Source: Nocardia terpenica (GTDB taxonomy: Bacteria; Actinomycetota; Actinomycetes; Mycobacteriales; Mycobacteriaceae). From it: a stretch of 64,000 bases of DNA. The stretch lies in assembly GCF_013186535.1 (NCBI RefSeq), contig NZ_JABMCZ010000001.1:992001-1056000 (forward strand), read 5' to 3'. The notes beneath the pieces were generated by a model. That model made no database searches and was not told where the DNA came from. It was given only the letters and a program-made list of their open reading frames with translations. Of the stretch, positions 8,759 to 17,606 are shown piece after piece; position 1 is the first letter of the stretch; the number at the start of each line of letters is the position of its first letter. Position numbers and translations under genes: made by a program.

Positions 8759-9142
8759 TCAGTCCGCCTTGGTCTCCGTTGTGGTGTCATCGGTCCCGGC
8801 ATCGAGCATGGCTTGGATGTCGACGAAGTCGGCCAGCTGCGCGAATTGCCAGTGGGCGCGCCCCATGTCCGGGCTGCCGCCGAAGTGGAGGAGCGCGGTG
8901 CGACCGGCGTGCATCGCCATCGTGTCGGGTACGCCGTTGCGTGCCATCTCCTCGCGTACAGGTCCGAGAATCTTGACTACCTCGGCGTATTCCTGTGCAG
9001 TGGTGAGTGTTTCGTCGGCAACGAGGGAGCGGAGTCGGTCGGCTTCGGTGATGCCGGGGCATGTGATCTTGTAGAGGACGCCACCGATAGGTAGGGAGAG
9101 GTCTGGGTCGTAGAACTCGGTCAGGTCGCGCAGTGCGGCCAT
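8759..9142 (-). CDS. DUF7426-like tail assembly chaperone, copy 2
   Basis: 127 residues from ATG at 9142. It shares with the gene upstream the layout YDPDLSLPIGG at the N-terminus and HAGRTALLHFGGSPD in the middle, so the two are tandem paralogues. It lies directly before the tape measure, the position of G/GT chaperones that coat the tape measure during tail assembly. The frame is open upstream to 9208 and overlaps copy 1, but ATG at 9142 restores the family N-terminus. Confidence 0.72.
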   Translation of the reverse strand: MAALRDLTEFYDPDLSLPIGGVLYKITCPGITEADRLRSLVADETLTTAQEYAEVVKILGPVREEMARNGVPDTMAMHAGRTALLHFGGSPDMGRAHWQFAQLADFVDIQAMLDAGTDDTTTETKAD

Positions 9143-9152
9143 AGGGCGGTCC

Positions 9153-9791
9153 TTACTGGGTCGGAGGGAAGATTGCGCGGTGCAGTCGGGTGCCTGGGGT
9201 GTTGGCAAGGTCGCGGATGCGTACTTCGAGCCATCTCCACGGACGTCCGTGCAGCACTCCGGAATTGACGTCCACTCCGAACACGGTGTGCAGGTCGAGT
9301 TCGAGTTCGTGCCAGTGGGACAGGATTTCGCGCCACGACAGCGTCAGGGCGGCAGTGTTGGTCGGTGCCATCTCCAGCGGGTTGAACCAGTGCCGTAGGC
9401 CGGTCGCAGGGTCTATCGGGCCTCCGCCGGGATCGTCGGGTCCGAGGTAGCCGGGTGCGGAGGTGTCCGCCTCGGTGTCGTTGTCCGCGTGGATTTCTCC
9501 GTTCCAGAACGCGGCGGCGGCGTCCGGGCCTTTCCCGAAGTGCAGCAGCGCGGTTCGCCCTGCGAGAGCGATCACCGTAGCGTCTGCGCCCAACTGGTCG
9601 AGTTGATCCCGTGCGCCGTCGAGTAGTCCTCGAACCTCGGCCCGCTCAATCTCGGGCGTGAGTGCGTCGAGGTCGGCGAAGAGCTTGCGCAGCCGCAGCC
9701 CCTCCCAGGCGGTTGGTGATGCGATACGCACCGGCTGGCCGCGCACCGGGAGGTTGAGGTCAGGGTCGAGGAATTCGTCGAATTCCTGCAC
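9153..9791 (-). CDS. DUF7426-like tail assembly chaperone, copy 1
   Basis: 212 residues. The N-terminus (LDPDLNLPVRG) and the motif ALAGRTALLHFGKGPD match copy 2. It has about 85 more residues, including HWFNPLEMAPTNTAALTLSW and a helical tail. It lies between the tail tube gene and the second copy. A chaperone role is inferred from position and the DUF7426-like signature. No -1 frameshift product is evident because copy 2 carries its own complete N-terminal domain. Confidence 0.72.
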   Translation of the reverse strand: MQEFDEFLDPDLNLPVRGQPVRIASPTAWEGLRLRKLFADLDALTPEIERAEVRGLLDGARDQLDQLGADATVIALAGRTALLHFGKGPDAAAAFWNGEIHADNDTEADTSAPGYLGPDDPGGGPIDPATGLRHWFNPLEMAPTNTAALTLSWREILSHWHELELDLHTVFGVDVNSGVLHGRPWRWLEVRIRDLANTPGTRLHRAIFPPTQ

Positions 9792-9808
9792 GATGCGGAC
9801 CCTTTCGG

Positions 9809-10579
9809 TCAGGCGATAGTCACGGTGCCGCTCGGAGTGAGACCGGAGCCGGAGGCGGTGATAGTGGTGACGGTGCTCGGCAGAGTGACGGAATAGCTGC
9901 CCGCGGTTCCGGTGACCTCGGCGCTACCGGTCCCGACGGTCGACAGTTTCTCCAGTGCGGTCCTCACCGCAGCCGGGGTGGCGTTGTAGGTGATGCCGGA
10001 CGTCGTCTTACCGTCCACAGTGAGGGTGAAGGTTCCGCCGGTCGTGTCCTCGGGCACGGTGATGGTCTTCGTGGTCGACGCGGCGGGCTTGGTGATCTGC
10101 TTGTGCTGGCCCTGACCGGTGCACGTGGCGGTGAACCCGTACAACCCCTCCTTGTCGTCGGCCGAGGACACCCAGTTGACAGCAAAGTAGCCGTCCTTGG
10201 CCTCGTCGATTTCGTCGGTGCGCCAGTAGCGGATGTGGGCGGTGTTGCGGTCGCCGATCTCCTCGCCGTGCGCGCGCAGTTTCTCCTGACCAGGGTCGGG
10301 CATGTAGGCGGGCGAGCGGGTGCCTTTGCGCAGTCCGGCTAGTTCCAGGTTCTCGCCGATCGCAGTGGCGATCTGGGACTTGCGTCCGCCGGAGTGGATG
10401 TCGCCGTTGTCCTGGAAGGTGATGTCGTTGCTCGGGCTGACCTTGTTCAGGCCCATGACGAACACCCAATCAGGGGTGCCTGCTTTCTCGGTGCCCCAGT
10501 TGAGGTCGATCTGAACGGCGTAGTCGCGGGCCAGTGCGGTAGCCATTCCGGCCGAGTTGGGGGCCTGGAGAGTGGTCAC
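9809..10579 (-). CDS. Major tail tube protein with C-terminal beta domain
   Basis: 256 residues from GTG at 10579. This start has AGGAGG nine bases upstream and overlaps the preceding stop (GTGA); the longer frame is shadow-like. Residues 1-170 form the tube domain (YAVQIDLNWGTEKAGTPDW, KSQIATAIGENLELAGLR). Residues about 175-256 are a Thr/Gly-rich domain (GGTFTLTVDGKTTSGITYNA) of the type often added to actinophage tail tube proteins and displayed on the tail surface. It precedes the chaperones and tape measure, as expected. Confidence 0.85.
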   Translation of the reverse strand: MTTLQAPNSAGMATALARDYAVQIDLNWGTEKAGTPDWVFVMGLNKVSPSNDITFQDNGDIHSGGRKSQIATAIGENLELAGLRKGTRSPAYMPDPGQEKLRAHGEEIGDRNTAHIRYWRTDEIDEAKDGYFAVNWVSSADDKEGLYGFTATCTGQGQHKQITKPAASTTKTITVPEDTTGGTFTLTVDGKTTSGITYNATPAAVRTALEKLSTVGTGSAEVTGTAGSYSVTLPSTVTTITASGSGLTPSGTVTIA

Positions 10580-11016
10580 GATGTCGTGCCTCCTGGATTG
10601 AGTGTGAAAACGTAGGAGTCGGCGCGTTCGAAACGGCCGGTGGCGTCCGAGGTCGTGAGCCCGCGAATTCTGCGTCGGCATAACAAGACTCGCACTCCGC
10701 CGGGAAGGGTGAGGTGGGACATGTCGTGCAAGGATCGGGCTGCGAGGTCGGCAGCATCGTCGGTGGCGCGTGGATCGGAGCCTGCGGCGCGCCACCGTAA
10801 TTGGACGTACACGTCGGGATTGTGGTCGTCTCGGTCGAACGCTTCGTCGTAGACGGTGATCGAGATGGCATCGTCCGGCTTGGGCGGCAGCAGGTTCCAG
10901 AACACCGCCGGGAGTGCGCCGCTGGGGTAGGCACCGGTGGGTTGGTAGCGGGCCAGTCCGAGCGCGGCGAGGTGACGGGCGAGGGCGTCGAGGAACGTGC
11001 GGGTGTCGGTGATCAC
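10576..11016 (-). CDS. Tail terminator-like protein
   Basis: 146 residues, GTG at 11016 overlapping the previous stop. Helical N-terminus (TRTFLDALARHLAALGLA), then alternating strands including AISITVYDEAFDRDD and VYVQLRWRAAG. This matches the small alpha/beta proteins that cap the tail tube just before the major tail gene. The assignment rests on position, size and general sequence character. Confidence 0.65.
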   Translation of the reverse strand: MITDTRTFLDALARHLAALGLARYQPTGAYPSGALPAVFWNLLPPKPDDAISITVYDEAFDRDDHNPDVYVQLRWRAAGSDPRATDDAADLAARSLHDMSHLTLPGGVRVLLCRRRIRGLTTSDATGRFERADSYVFTLNPGGTTS

Positions 11017-11354
11017 GTGCCCAGTCGCCTGCTGATCGCCGCGGAGACGATGCATTCCAGTTCGTCGCCGAACTGGTTGAGTGGCTTTTCCAAGTATTTC
11101 GCCTGCCGTCCGTGGGGGTGGTGCAGGGTGAGATCTTCGTGCTGGCGATAGGCGTAGGGCGTGTTGTAACCGACGCGGGCCTTGCCGTCTCGCACCTCGG
11201 CGGTGCCGGAGTTCATCAGCGGTCCCTCGTCGAGCGGGACGATCGCATTCGATTGCGCGAGAAGTACTTCGGCGGCCTCGAACAGGCCCTCTTCGACACC
11301 CTCGCGGGTGACCGCGGCGAATCGGTCGCCGTCCCAGTGGAAGGTCAGCGCCAT
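11013..11354 (-). CDS. HK97 gp10-like head-tail connector
   Basis: 113 residues from ATG at 11354, with AGGAGG upstream; a GTG three codons earlier overlaps that ribosome site and is less likely. Contains EGVEEGLFEAAEVLLAQSNAIVPLDEGPLMNSG and a NTPYAYRQHEDLTLHHPHGR region. The pattern of a long helix, an IVP..EG.L..SG segment and a Y-A..QHE motif is typical of HK97 gp10-like proteins that join head and tail. Confidence 0.78.
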   Translation of the reverse strand: MALTFHWDGDRFAAVTREGVEEGLFEAAEVLLAQSNAIVPLDEGPLMNSGTAEVRDGKARVGYNTPYAYRQHEDLTLHHPHGRQAKYLEKPLNQFGDELECIVSAAISRRLGT

Positions 11355-11366
11355 CGCGGGCACCTC

Positions 11367-11693
11367 CTATTCGAGGTATACGACTTGAGTATCGGGAAAC
11401 GGCGGCCCCGCATTGGAAACGGAGGCGGCAACGACTTTTGTTGTGCGACCGCCGAATTCGTCCGGCAAGGTGATCCGCGAGCCAGGCGGGATGTAGGCCA
11501 CGCCCGCGGGGAATGCGATTGACGCTGACGACACCACTTCGTCGCCGCTGGTGTCACGCACCATCTGGTTCTTGGCGGCGACGTTGCCGCATTCTCCGCC
11601 CGGTGGATCGAAGAGCGGTCCGGCTGCGCCGTTGCCGACGTACCGGTGCACGAGTACCCAGTGGCGCCAGAACAGTACGAGTGGATCGGTCAT
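11367..11693 (-). CDS. Head-tail stopper-like protein
   Basis: 108 residues. Begins MTDPLVLFWRHWVLVHRYVG and is beta-rich later, with PPGSRITLPDEFGGRTTKVV. It sits between the adaptor and the gp10-like gene in a four-gene connector block, where siphophages encode the stopper that blocks DNA leakage from filled heads. It overlaps the adaptor gene by 4 bp. The call is mainly positional. Confidence 0.6.
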   Translation of the reverse strand: MTDPLVLFWRHWVLVHRYVGNGAAGPLFDPPGGECGNVAAKNQMVRDTSGDEVVSSASIAFPAGVAYIPPGSRITLPDEFGGRTTKVVAASVSNAGPPFPDTQVVYLE

Positions 11694-12118
11694 CGCCGGG
11701 CCGCCATCGACGACCCCAGGCCCGCCGTGCGAAGCACGCTGTAGGCGGTGTCGGCGAGCCCGGTCAGCAGCCTGGTCCGGGCGCTGGCCTGCTCAGTGTC
11801 GTTGTAGCTGACCGATGAGCCGTTGGTCGCCGCCGACATGACGACGGGGGTGAGGCCGGCAGTGCCAGCCAGTGGGTTGATGCCATTGTGGATCCACTCG
11901 CGCACCTGGACGCAGGTGGCGACGGCGAGTGCATCGGCGAGAACCGGATCGGTAGGCAGACCGGCAGGGGTCGCGTCGTACAGGTCGTTCTTGGTGGCGA
12001 ATCGCACGATCTGCGTCGCGGCCCGCAGGTACCGGTGGGCATCGCCGTCGTCGAGCTGGTCGAGCTGGGCCGCGGTGACGTGCTCGGCGAGCTGGTCGGG
12101 GGTGGCGTAGGTGAGCAC
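11690..12118 (-). CDS. Head-tail adaptor
   Basis: 142 residues, mostly helical: YATPDQLAEHVTAAQLDQLDD, AHRYLRAATQIVRFAT, then a low-complexity middle and a helical C-terminus. The alternation of short helices and position directly after the coat gene fit gp6/gp15-like adaptors that dock on the portal. The 77 bp between this gene and the coat gene shows no further gene. Confidence 0.68.
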   Translation of the reverse strand: MLTYATPDQLAEHVTAAQLDQLDDGDAHRYLRAATQIVRFATKNDLYDATPAGLPTDPVLADALAVATCVQVREWIHNGINPLAGTAGLTPVVMSAATNGSSVSYNDTEQASARTRLLTGLADTAYSVLRTAGLGSSMAARR

Positions 12119-12195
12119 GAATCCTCTTCACGGAAGGACGCGCCTCGCACGGCCGATTTCTAATGAGCGTCAGCCGGTGCAGGTCGCATCATCGG

Positions 12196-13101
12196 TCAGG
12201 CGGCAGCGGGAGTCGCAGGCGGTGCCAGCAGGACCGAGGCCGAGGCCAGGCCCTCGGGGCGGAAGACCTTGCCGCCGTAGATGTTCACGCCGCGCACGAT
12301 GTCCGCGAATCTATTCTGAGCGCGCAGTGTCTCGACGTTGGATAGCTGGTTGGCGAACGACAAAGCCTCGGAAACGCCAGCGATGACCACGTAGTCGTCC
12401 TTGGCCGCGCCAGTGCCGCCGACCTTGTTGATGTTGTTCGACTCCAGGATGTCGAAACCGGCCATGCGGCCGACGGTGCCGTTCAGCAGCGGGCCGACGC
12501 TGCCCAGCTTCTCGGCGTTGATGAAGCGTGCGTCGAGCAACAGCGGCGATAGCAGTTCGGGCGGGATCGCCAGGTATCGGCCGGTCTTCGGCACGGAGGC
12601 GCGGTCCAGCTTCTCGCGCAGCTTGACCGCGACGCGGTACATGCTGAGCTGACCGACGCTGGCCTTCTCGGGCTCGCCCTCGGTCACGGTCACGCGACCA
12701 AGGTTGTTGCCCGCGAGCACACCAGCCTTGAGCTGGTTGTACAGGAACAGGTCGACCTGGTTCTGAAGCTTGTACCCCGCGCGGGCGGTGGCCGGGTCTT
12801 CGAAATTCTCGGCGGCCTGGAGCTTTTCGATGTCATTGACGCGGAAACCGAAGTAATCGCCCTGGTCGATCACCATCGCGGTTTCGCTGTCCGACAGATC
12901 CTCGATCTCGAGATCGGTGTTCTTGTCGTACTTCTTGACCGTCGGGTCGCCGATGGACGAGACGTGGACGGTGTCGCCCTTCTCACGGATGGTGCCCTCG
13001 TATTTGCGGTTGGCCACCTTGGGCTGACCGAAGACCAGGTCGGCTTCGAACGGCAGTAGGACCTGATCGGACCAGAATTCGGGAATGAAATTGATTGCCA
13101 T
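12196..13101 (-). CDS. Major capsid protein, P22-coat-like
   Basis: 301 residues. Begins with INFIPEFWSDQVLLPFEADLVF and contains GDTVHVSSIGDPTVKKYDK, DYFGFRVNDIEKLQAAENF and RYLAIPPELLSPLL. These are features of the P22 coat-like subgroup of HK97-fold capsid proteins common in actinophages. It follows the scaffold gene. The C-terminus is Ala/Pro-rich. It is the main shell protein; roughly 400 copies per head would be usual for this class. Confidence 0.88.
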   Translation of the reverse strand: MAINFIPEFWSDQVLLPFEADLVFGQPKVANRKYEGTIREKGDTVHVSSIGDPTVKKYDKNTDLEIEDLSDSETAMVIDQGDYFGFRVNDIEKLQAAENFEDPATARAGYKLQNQVDLFLYNQLKAGVLAGNNLGRVTVTEGEPEKASVGQLSMYRVAVKLREKLDRASVPKTGRYLAIPPELLSPLLLDARFINAEKLGSVGPLLNGTVGRMAGFDILESNNINKVGGTGAAKDDYVVIAGVSEALSFANQLSNVETLRAQNRFADIVRGVNIYGGKVFRPEGLASASVLLAPPATPAAA

Positions 13102-13125
13102 ACGGCTCCTTGAACGGGTGCGGGG

Positions 13126-13854
13126 TTACTTGCGGCGGCCGAGGATTTGGTTCGCTCGGCCTTCCTGGACCGCCTTCACGCGCTCGGACGGCGAAAGGGC
13201 CTGGTACTGCGCGTAAGTGAGCTGCCCGGAGTTCTCGCCCTTGCCGGAGCCGGTGTCCGCGCCGGAGCGCTTGGGCGGCTTGGGCGGCTCGGCCACGGGG
13301 GTGAGGCGGAACTTGTTCGGGTTCTTCTCGACGGCCTTGGAAATCTCCGCAGCCACCTGGGCGGCGAAGTCGTCGGCAGTGAGGTCGAGCTTCGAGATCG
13401 CGGCGGAGAACGCACGCGAATCGAGCAGCGCATCGGCGTCGACGTCCTTCCCGGCTGTGCGGTACACGGCGAGTTCGACGCGGGCCTCGTTGGCGTCCTT
13501 GACGGCTGATTCCAGCTGGGTGGTCAGCTTTTTCGGATCGGTGGCCTCGTCGTCGGAGACGAAGCCGAACAGCTTGCCGACCTGCTGTTTGAAGGCATCG
13601 AGGTCGGTTTCGGCCTTGCTGGCGCGGGTGCGGTACTTGGCAGCGTCGTTGCGCGCCGACCGCAGCCGCGGATCGTCGGCCTGGCTGCCCTTCGGCTCAC
13701 TGCCCGCGTCCTCGCCGCTTTCCAAGGCATCGGCAGTGCCGGAACCCGGTTCATCGCTTTGCGGTGCGTCTGGGGTTTCGGGCGTGGTGTCGTTGTCGAT
13801 CTCGTCGGCCTCGGGGGCGGCGGTCGGCTCGGTGGTGGGCTGGGCAGTGGACAT
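13126..13854 (-). CDS. Scaffold protein
   Basis: 242 residues from ATG at 13854, six bases after an AGGAGG site. The acidic, Pro/Thr/Glu-rich N-terminus (residues 1-75) is followed by a long charged helix from about residue 78 (LRSARNDAAKYRTRASKAET) and a basic C-terminus. Low-complexity acidic start, coiled coil and basic tail, placed directly before the coat gene, are the usual signature of capsid assembly scaffolds. It is expected to leave the head before DNA packaging. Confidence 0.83.
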   Translation of the reverse strand: MSTAQPTTEPTAAPEADEIDNDTTPETPDAPQSDEPGSGTADALESGEDAGSEPKGSQADDPRLRSARNDAAKYRTRASKAETDLDAFKQQVGKLFGFVSDDEATDPKKLTTQLESAVKDANEARVELAVYRTAGKDVDADALLDSRAFSAAISKLDLTADDFAAQVAAEISKAVEKNPNKFRLTPVAEPPKPPKRSGADTGSGKGENSGQLTYAQYQALSPSERVKAVQEGRANQILGRRK

Positions 13855-13912
13855 GGCGAACCCTCCTGGGGTGCTGGGTGATTGGTGCGTCCGCGCCAGG
13901 CGGTGCACGAAG

Positions 13913-13938
13913 ACGCCCCGCCAGCGAGGGCGGGGCGT
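13913..13938 (-). terminator. Hairpin between packaging and capsid genes
   Basis: Perfect 10-bp stem ACGCCCCGCC/GGCGGGGCGT with a 6-nt loop, in the 103-bp gap between the RMF-like gene and the scaffold gene. GC-rich with no T-run. It may attenuate transcription or define mRNA ends so that capsid genes are expressed more strongly than packaging genes. Confidence 0.55.
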
Positions 13939-13957
13939 GGGTTTCGGGGGGTGGTGG

Positions 13958-14131
13958 TTACTCGGTGTCGGGGACGTCGAGCGCGTGCTTCAGCCGCCCG
14001 CGCAACCACATGCGGGCCAGCAGCTGACGCGGGCTACCGGCCGGGGCTGGCGTGTACGGGTTGACGGCGTCGGCTTGTCCGGCGGCGGCCACGCCTTCCT
14101 GATAGGCGCGGTAGAGGTCGCGTCCGCTCAT
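13958..14131 (-). CDS. RMF/CrpP-fold-like small protein
   Basis: 57 residues, ATG at 14131 overlapping the stop of the minor capsid gene (ATGA). Contains LYRAYQEGVAAAGQADAVNP, then PRQLLARMWLRGRLKHA. The pattern A-Y-x-x-G, NPY and a later W-x-x-G helix recalls the ribosome modulation factor/CrpP family; similar microproteins are often annotated Rmf/CrpP fold in actinobacterial phages. Whether it acts on ribosomes, on an enzyme or in the virion is unknown. Too short for many gene finders, but the coupling supports it. Confidence 0.6.
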   Translation of the reverse strand: MSGRDLYRAYQEGVAAAGQADAVNPYTPAPAGSPRQLLARMWLRGRLKHALDVPDTE

Positions 14132-15918
14132 CGCAGGAAGTCCCCTCTCGCGCTTCGTATCCGGTCTGCTTCCTGTGGGTCGAGCAGGTCGGCCTTGAAC
14201 TCGTCGAGTGTCGGGCGGCCGTGCTGGTCCCAGTAGGCGCGCAGTTCCTCGGAAGCGTACTTCTCGGCGGTCTTGGCATTGCCGAACCACAGGGAGCGTG
14301 GATCGACCCCGGCGGCCTGTCCGGCCTTGGACAGCATGTAGCCGTTGGTGGCTTCTTCGGCCCGCAGCCAATGATGGTAGGCGTGGTCCTTGTAGGCGTG
14401 ACGGGCCAGCTCGTTGAACGACTTCCCCTCGTATCCCTGCCCACGCAGCATCGAGATCGCCGCTTGGGAGCGTTGGGTTTTCACCGAGATCCCGTACGCC
14501 TTCTCGACGGCGGACTCGTGGTCCCAGCCCTCGGCCATGAGCTCGTCGTAGATGCGCTCATATCCAGCCCACCGCTCGGCCCGCTGGGCGGCGAGCTTGC
14601 GGCGGTGCTGATCCTCGGCCTCGATGCGGTCGAGGAGGTCCATATCGAGATCGTTGACGGCCTTCTCGGCGGCGTCGGTGAGCTGCTGATCGTCGAGATG
14701 CTCGAACTCGCGTTTGCGGCGCGTCAGCTTCGCCTCTGTCTTCACCACGGCGGGTTGGGCGTCGATCGCGGGCGGGGTGGGGTTGCGGGTCAGCTTCGTC
14801 AGCGTGTGCGCGTTTCCTACATCGCCTTCGCGCAGCTGCTCCCGGTGCGGGCGGCGGGCGACACCGGTCTGTTCGACGTGGGCGCGGATAGCGGCTTGGC
14901 GGGCACGGACTTTGGCGGTCGCCGCCTTCTTCGCCTCCGGAGTGATCGCGGCGGCCTGCCGTCGTTTCGCCTCGCGCACCTGGCGTTCCAGGCGGCGAAG
15001 CTTCTGCTCGTCGGCGTAGCCCTGTTCGTCGTACGGTTCGACTTTCGGGCGCGGCGCACCGGGCACCCACAGGGTGTGGGTGTGTTTACAGTTCGGGTGA
15101 TGCAGGCCGGCGGTCTCCGCCTCGCGCATGGATGCGACCACCGTTGCGGTGACAGCGGCGCCAGACAGCGGCGACGTCGCTTCGACCTTCCCGTTCGGGG
15201 TGCGGCCGGTCAGGGAAACGATGCGGCCCTCGAACTTGCGGCACTGCGGGGCGGGGCGCGGGTGGCTGGAGATGACGACCAGGTCGTAGCCGCGCTGCAC
15301 CAGTCTGTCCGTGTGCCCCTGTTTCAGGGCGCGCAGAGCGGCAGTGCGCACGGCCATTTCGGCGTAGGTGTCGATGCGCCAGTTCCGTCCGGCCTTGTCG
15401 CGGAAGCTGGTGATCCCTCGGGCCGCGAAGTGGTCGAGCGCGGCTTGGGTGGCTTCGCGGCGAGTGGTGACGCCGGTGACGACGCGGCCTGCGACCTCGG
15501 CGACGACTTGGCGGTAGCCGTCCACGGTCGACCGCAGGATGTGCGAATGCGTCGACACGACAGCCGCGGTGGCTTCCGCTGCGAGGGCGGACACGGCTTC
15601 CTGGGAGACGATCGGGGTGGGCGAGCTGGACGGCGGCCCCGGAATGTCGCTGTCGGCAGCGGCGATGCCGGTGGTGTGCGCCGCCAGCAGCGTGGCCTCG
15701 ACCTGCTGGGCGACGAGCGGGTCCAGTGACAGCAGGAATCCGCGCGCCTCCTTCGACAGGCGGGCGATCTCGCCGAGCTGCACGCTCACCCACTGCGGGG
15801 TGTCGATGCCCTTCTCGATCGCAGTGGCGACGCGGGCGAGCAGCTGCACTTCGGCGTCGGCGTAGATCTGCGCGACACCTTCTTGCAGGCCGTCAACGGC
15901 GGCGGGCTCGAATGCCAT
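14128..15918 (-). CDS. MuF-like minor capsid protein (phage_min_cap2 type)
   Basis: 596 residues. The N-terminal half is helical. Residues about 150-300 contain RITSFRDKAGRNWRIDTYAE-type sequence (seen as GITSFRDKAGRNWRIDTYAE) and SSHPRPAPQCRKFEGR, with HHPNCKHTHTLWVPG: the minor capsid 2 / MuF hallmark with conserved Cys and His. The C-terminal 300 residues are Lys/Arg/Glu-rich coiled coil and a further helical domain. It lies between portal and scaffold. Such proteins sit inside the head near the portal and may be ejected with DNA. Confidence 0.85.
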   Translation of the reverse strand: MAFEPAAVDGLQEGVAQIYADAEVQLLARVATAIEKGIDTPQWVSVQLGEIARLSKEARGFLLSLDPLVAQQVEATLLAAHTTGIAAADSDIPGPPSSSPTPIVSQEAVSALAAEATAAVVSTHSHILRSTVDGYRQVVAEVAGRVVTGVTTRREATQAALDHFAARGITSFRDKAGRNWRIDTYAEMAVRTAALRALKQGHTDRLVQRGYDLVVISSHPRPAPQCRKFEGRIVSLTGRTPNGKVEATSPLSGAAVTATVVASMREAETAGLHHPNCKHTHTLWVPGAPRPKVEPYDEQGYADEQKLRRLERQVREAKRRQAAAITPEAKKAATAKVRARQAAIRAHVEQTGVARRPHREQLREGDVGNAHTLTKLTRNPTPPAIDAQPAVVKTEAKLTRRKREFEHLDDQQLTDAAEKAVNDLDMDLLDRIEAEDQHRRKLAAQRAERWAGYERIYDELMAEGWDHESAVEKAYGISVKTQRSQAAISMLRGQGYEGKSFNELARHAYKDHAYHHWLRAEEATNGYMLSKAGQAAGVDPRSLWFGNAKTAEKYASEELRAYWDQHGRPTLDEFKADLLDPQEADRIRSARGDFLR

Positions 15919-15936
15919 GCGCGAGCCCGCCTTCCG

Positions 15937-17604
15937 TTATTCAGCGAACGGCAGCTCCTCGCTGTCGCCCTTGGTGTCTTCGGTGGGGTTTGCCTCGTTG
16001 TCGGCGGGTTCTTCCTCGGCTGGATCAGGTTCGGGGAAGGGCTGATCCGCGCCCAGCGCCAGCGGATCGGCGACCGCGCCTTCGTCGAGAATCCGCGCGA
16101 CTTCGTCGGCAACCTGCTCGTCGTCGTAGTCCGGATTCAAGTAGCGGACCTTCCACTCGGTCGAGACCGCCTTCGCGGATTCGAGTGCCTGGAGGGTCTG
16201 GCCCTTGGATTGCATCGACTCACGGGCAGCAGGCGGCCAGTGCACCTCGATGTCTTGGCCGAGCGTCGCGCCGGTCTCGAACACGGCGGCGTCCACCTCG
16301 ATCAGCGTGCGAGCGGCCTTGGCGAGCACGGCTTTCCAGATGCCGGATCGGGTCTTGAACGTCGCGGTGCTGGCGTCCTTCTTAGCGTCGACCTCGGTGG
16401 CGGTCATGGCCGAGCCGGAATCGTCGGGGAGCCCGAACGTATACGGGGAGAACCCGACTCGCCGCAGAATTGCGCGCAGGAACCCTTCGCCGGTGCGGAG
16501 GTGGTCGTCGACGCGGATCGCGAACTGATGCGCCTCGATAACCGGGGTGCCGTTAGGGACACCACCGACCCTCTCGTACACCTCCTGCTCGACGTTGAAC
16601 GCCGTGCCCTTGCCCGGCCCCTTCACCTCCAGCAGATGCTCGGACACCATGAGCCGGGCCTTGGCCAAGCGGACGTCCCGCGCCAGCGACGAATAGGTTT
16701 CGTCGATCTGGTCCATCAGGCCGATGACGGCCTGGTCGCCGATATCGGAGCGGCCGAAATGCTGGAGAGTGCCCTTGCCGCGAAACATCGGGTTGGGCAA
16801 CGCATTCGGGAAATAGAAGGCGGTCAGTTCGGCCGAGCCGGTATCGACATAGCCTTCTTCGTTGACCGGAATACCCTTGGTTTCAGGGTGTTCCGAAAGG
16901 TCGATCTGTCGGCCGAGCGTCACGGCCGTGCCCTCGTACAGGCCGTGATAGATGCGCCCGTACACCTGCGTCTCGGTGCCGTCGCTGTGGTATTCGATGT
17001 AGCCGGGCTCGTGCCGTTCCAGGTGGCGCAGCACGCGGTCCTCGGCCTCGTTCTGGTCGACGACCTCCCAGAAGGTCACCGCGGATAGCTCACCGTAGAT
17101 GAACTCGGGCACAGCCTGATCGGCGTCAACGAAATCGAGCCAGGCGTGGTCTTTGACCTGCGAATTCCAGACGATGCGGGCGTACACGCCACCGAGCGCC
17201 GAGCCGGACTCGGCGCCCTGGAGCATCGCCGAATGCATCTGCGGCGAATTGAGGATCTTGTCGATACGCTCGCGGGCCTCGTCGTTGGCGTCCTCGTCGT
17301 CTGCCGCAACACGGAACGCGACGGGATCGGGCAGCAGCAGCGAGGCGGCGGTCTGCACGATATCGGCAGCGACCGGGATGTGGATCTGCCGAATCTGGTT
17401 CGACACATCAGGTTTGGTACCCCAGAACAGGCGTCTGATCCGATCGCGCAGCGTGCCACCGAGACCCGAACGAGCGGGCTCGCCATGGCTGGCGGAGAGC
17501 TTCTCGGCGTCGCCTTCCCACCACACCTGGCAGGTGGCGAACATCTGGAATGCGGGCGCGAGGTGGCGCGGCGGCCACGGCATATTGGCGTCGGGCAACG
17601 GCAT
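15937..17604 (-). CDS. Portal protein
   Basis: 555 residues, ATG at 17604. Contains IRQIHIPVAADIVQTAASLL, FWEVVDQNEAEDRVLRHLER and FGRSDIGDQAVIGLMDQIDE. These are typical of SPP1/A118-type portal proteins, the dodecameric ring through which DNA enters and leaves. The C-terminus is very acidic (EPDPAEEEPADNEANPTED). It begins 3 bp after the terminase stop. Length is normal for the family. Confidence 0.9.
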   Translation of the reverse strand: MPLPDANMPWPPRHLAPAFQMFATCQVWWEGDAEKLSASHGEPARSGLGGTLRDRIRRLFWGTKPDVSNQIRQIHIPVAADIVQTAASLLLPDPVAFRVAADDEDANDEARERIDKILNSPQMHSAMLQGAESGSALGGVYARIVWNSQVKDHAWLDFVDADQAVPEFIYGELSAVTFWEVVDQNEAEDRVLRHLERHEPGYIEYHSDGTETQVYGRIYHGLYEGTAVTLGRQIDLSEHPETKGIPVNEEGYVDTGSAELTAFYFPNALPNPMFRGKGTLQHFGRSDIGDQAVIGLMDQIDETYSSLARDVRLAKARLMVSEHLLEVKGPGKGTAFNVEQEVYERVGGVPNGTPVIEAHQFAIRVDDHLRTGEGFLRAILRRVGFSPYTFGLPDDSGSAMTATEVDAKKDASTATFKTRSGIWKAVLAKAARTLIEVDAAVFETGATLGQDIEVHWPPAARESMQSKGQTLQALESAKAVSTEWKVRYLNPDYDDEQVADEVARILDEGAVADPLALGADQPFPEPDPAEEEPADNEANPTEDTKGDSEELPFAE

Positions 17605-17606
17605 CT

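Noticed and set aside
9142..9208. Programmed -1 frameshift joining the two tail chaperone genes
   Set aside because: The open overlap would need a +1 shift, no slippery site was seen, and copy 2 has its own start and full N-terminal domain.
14221..15729. 502-codon forward frame across the minor capsid gene
   Set aside because: Antisense of a well-supported minor capsid gene, Leu/Gly/Arg-rich, lacking a ribosome site.
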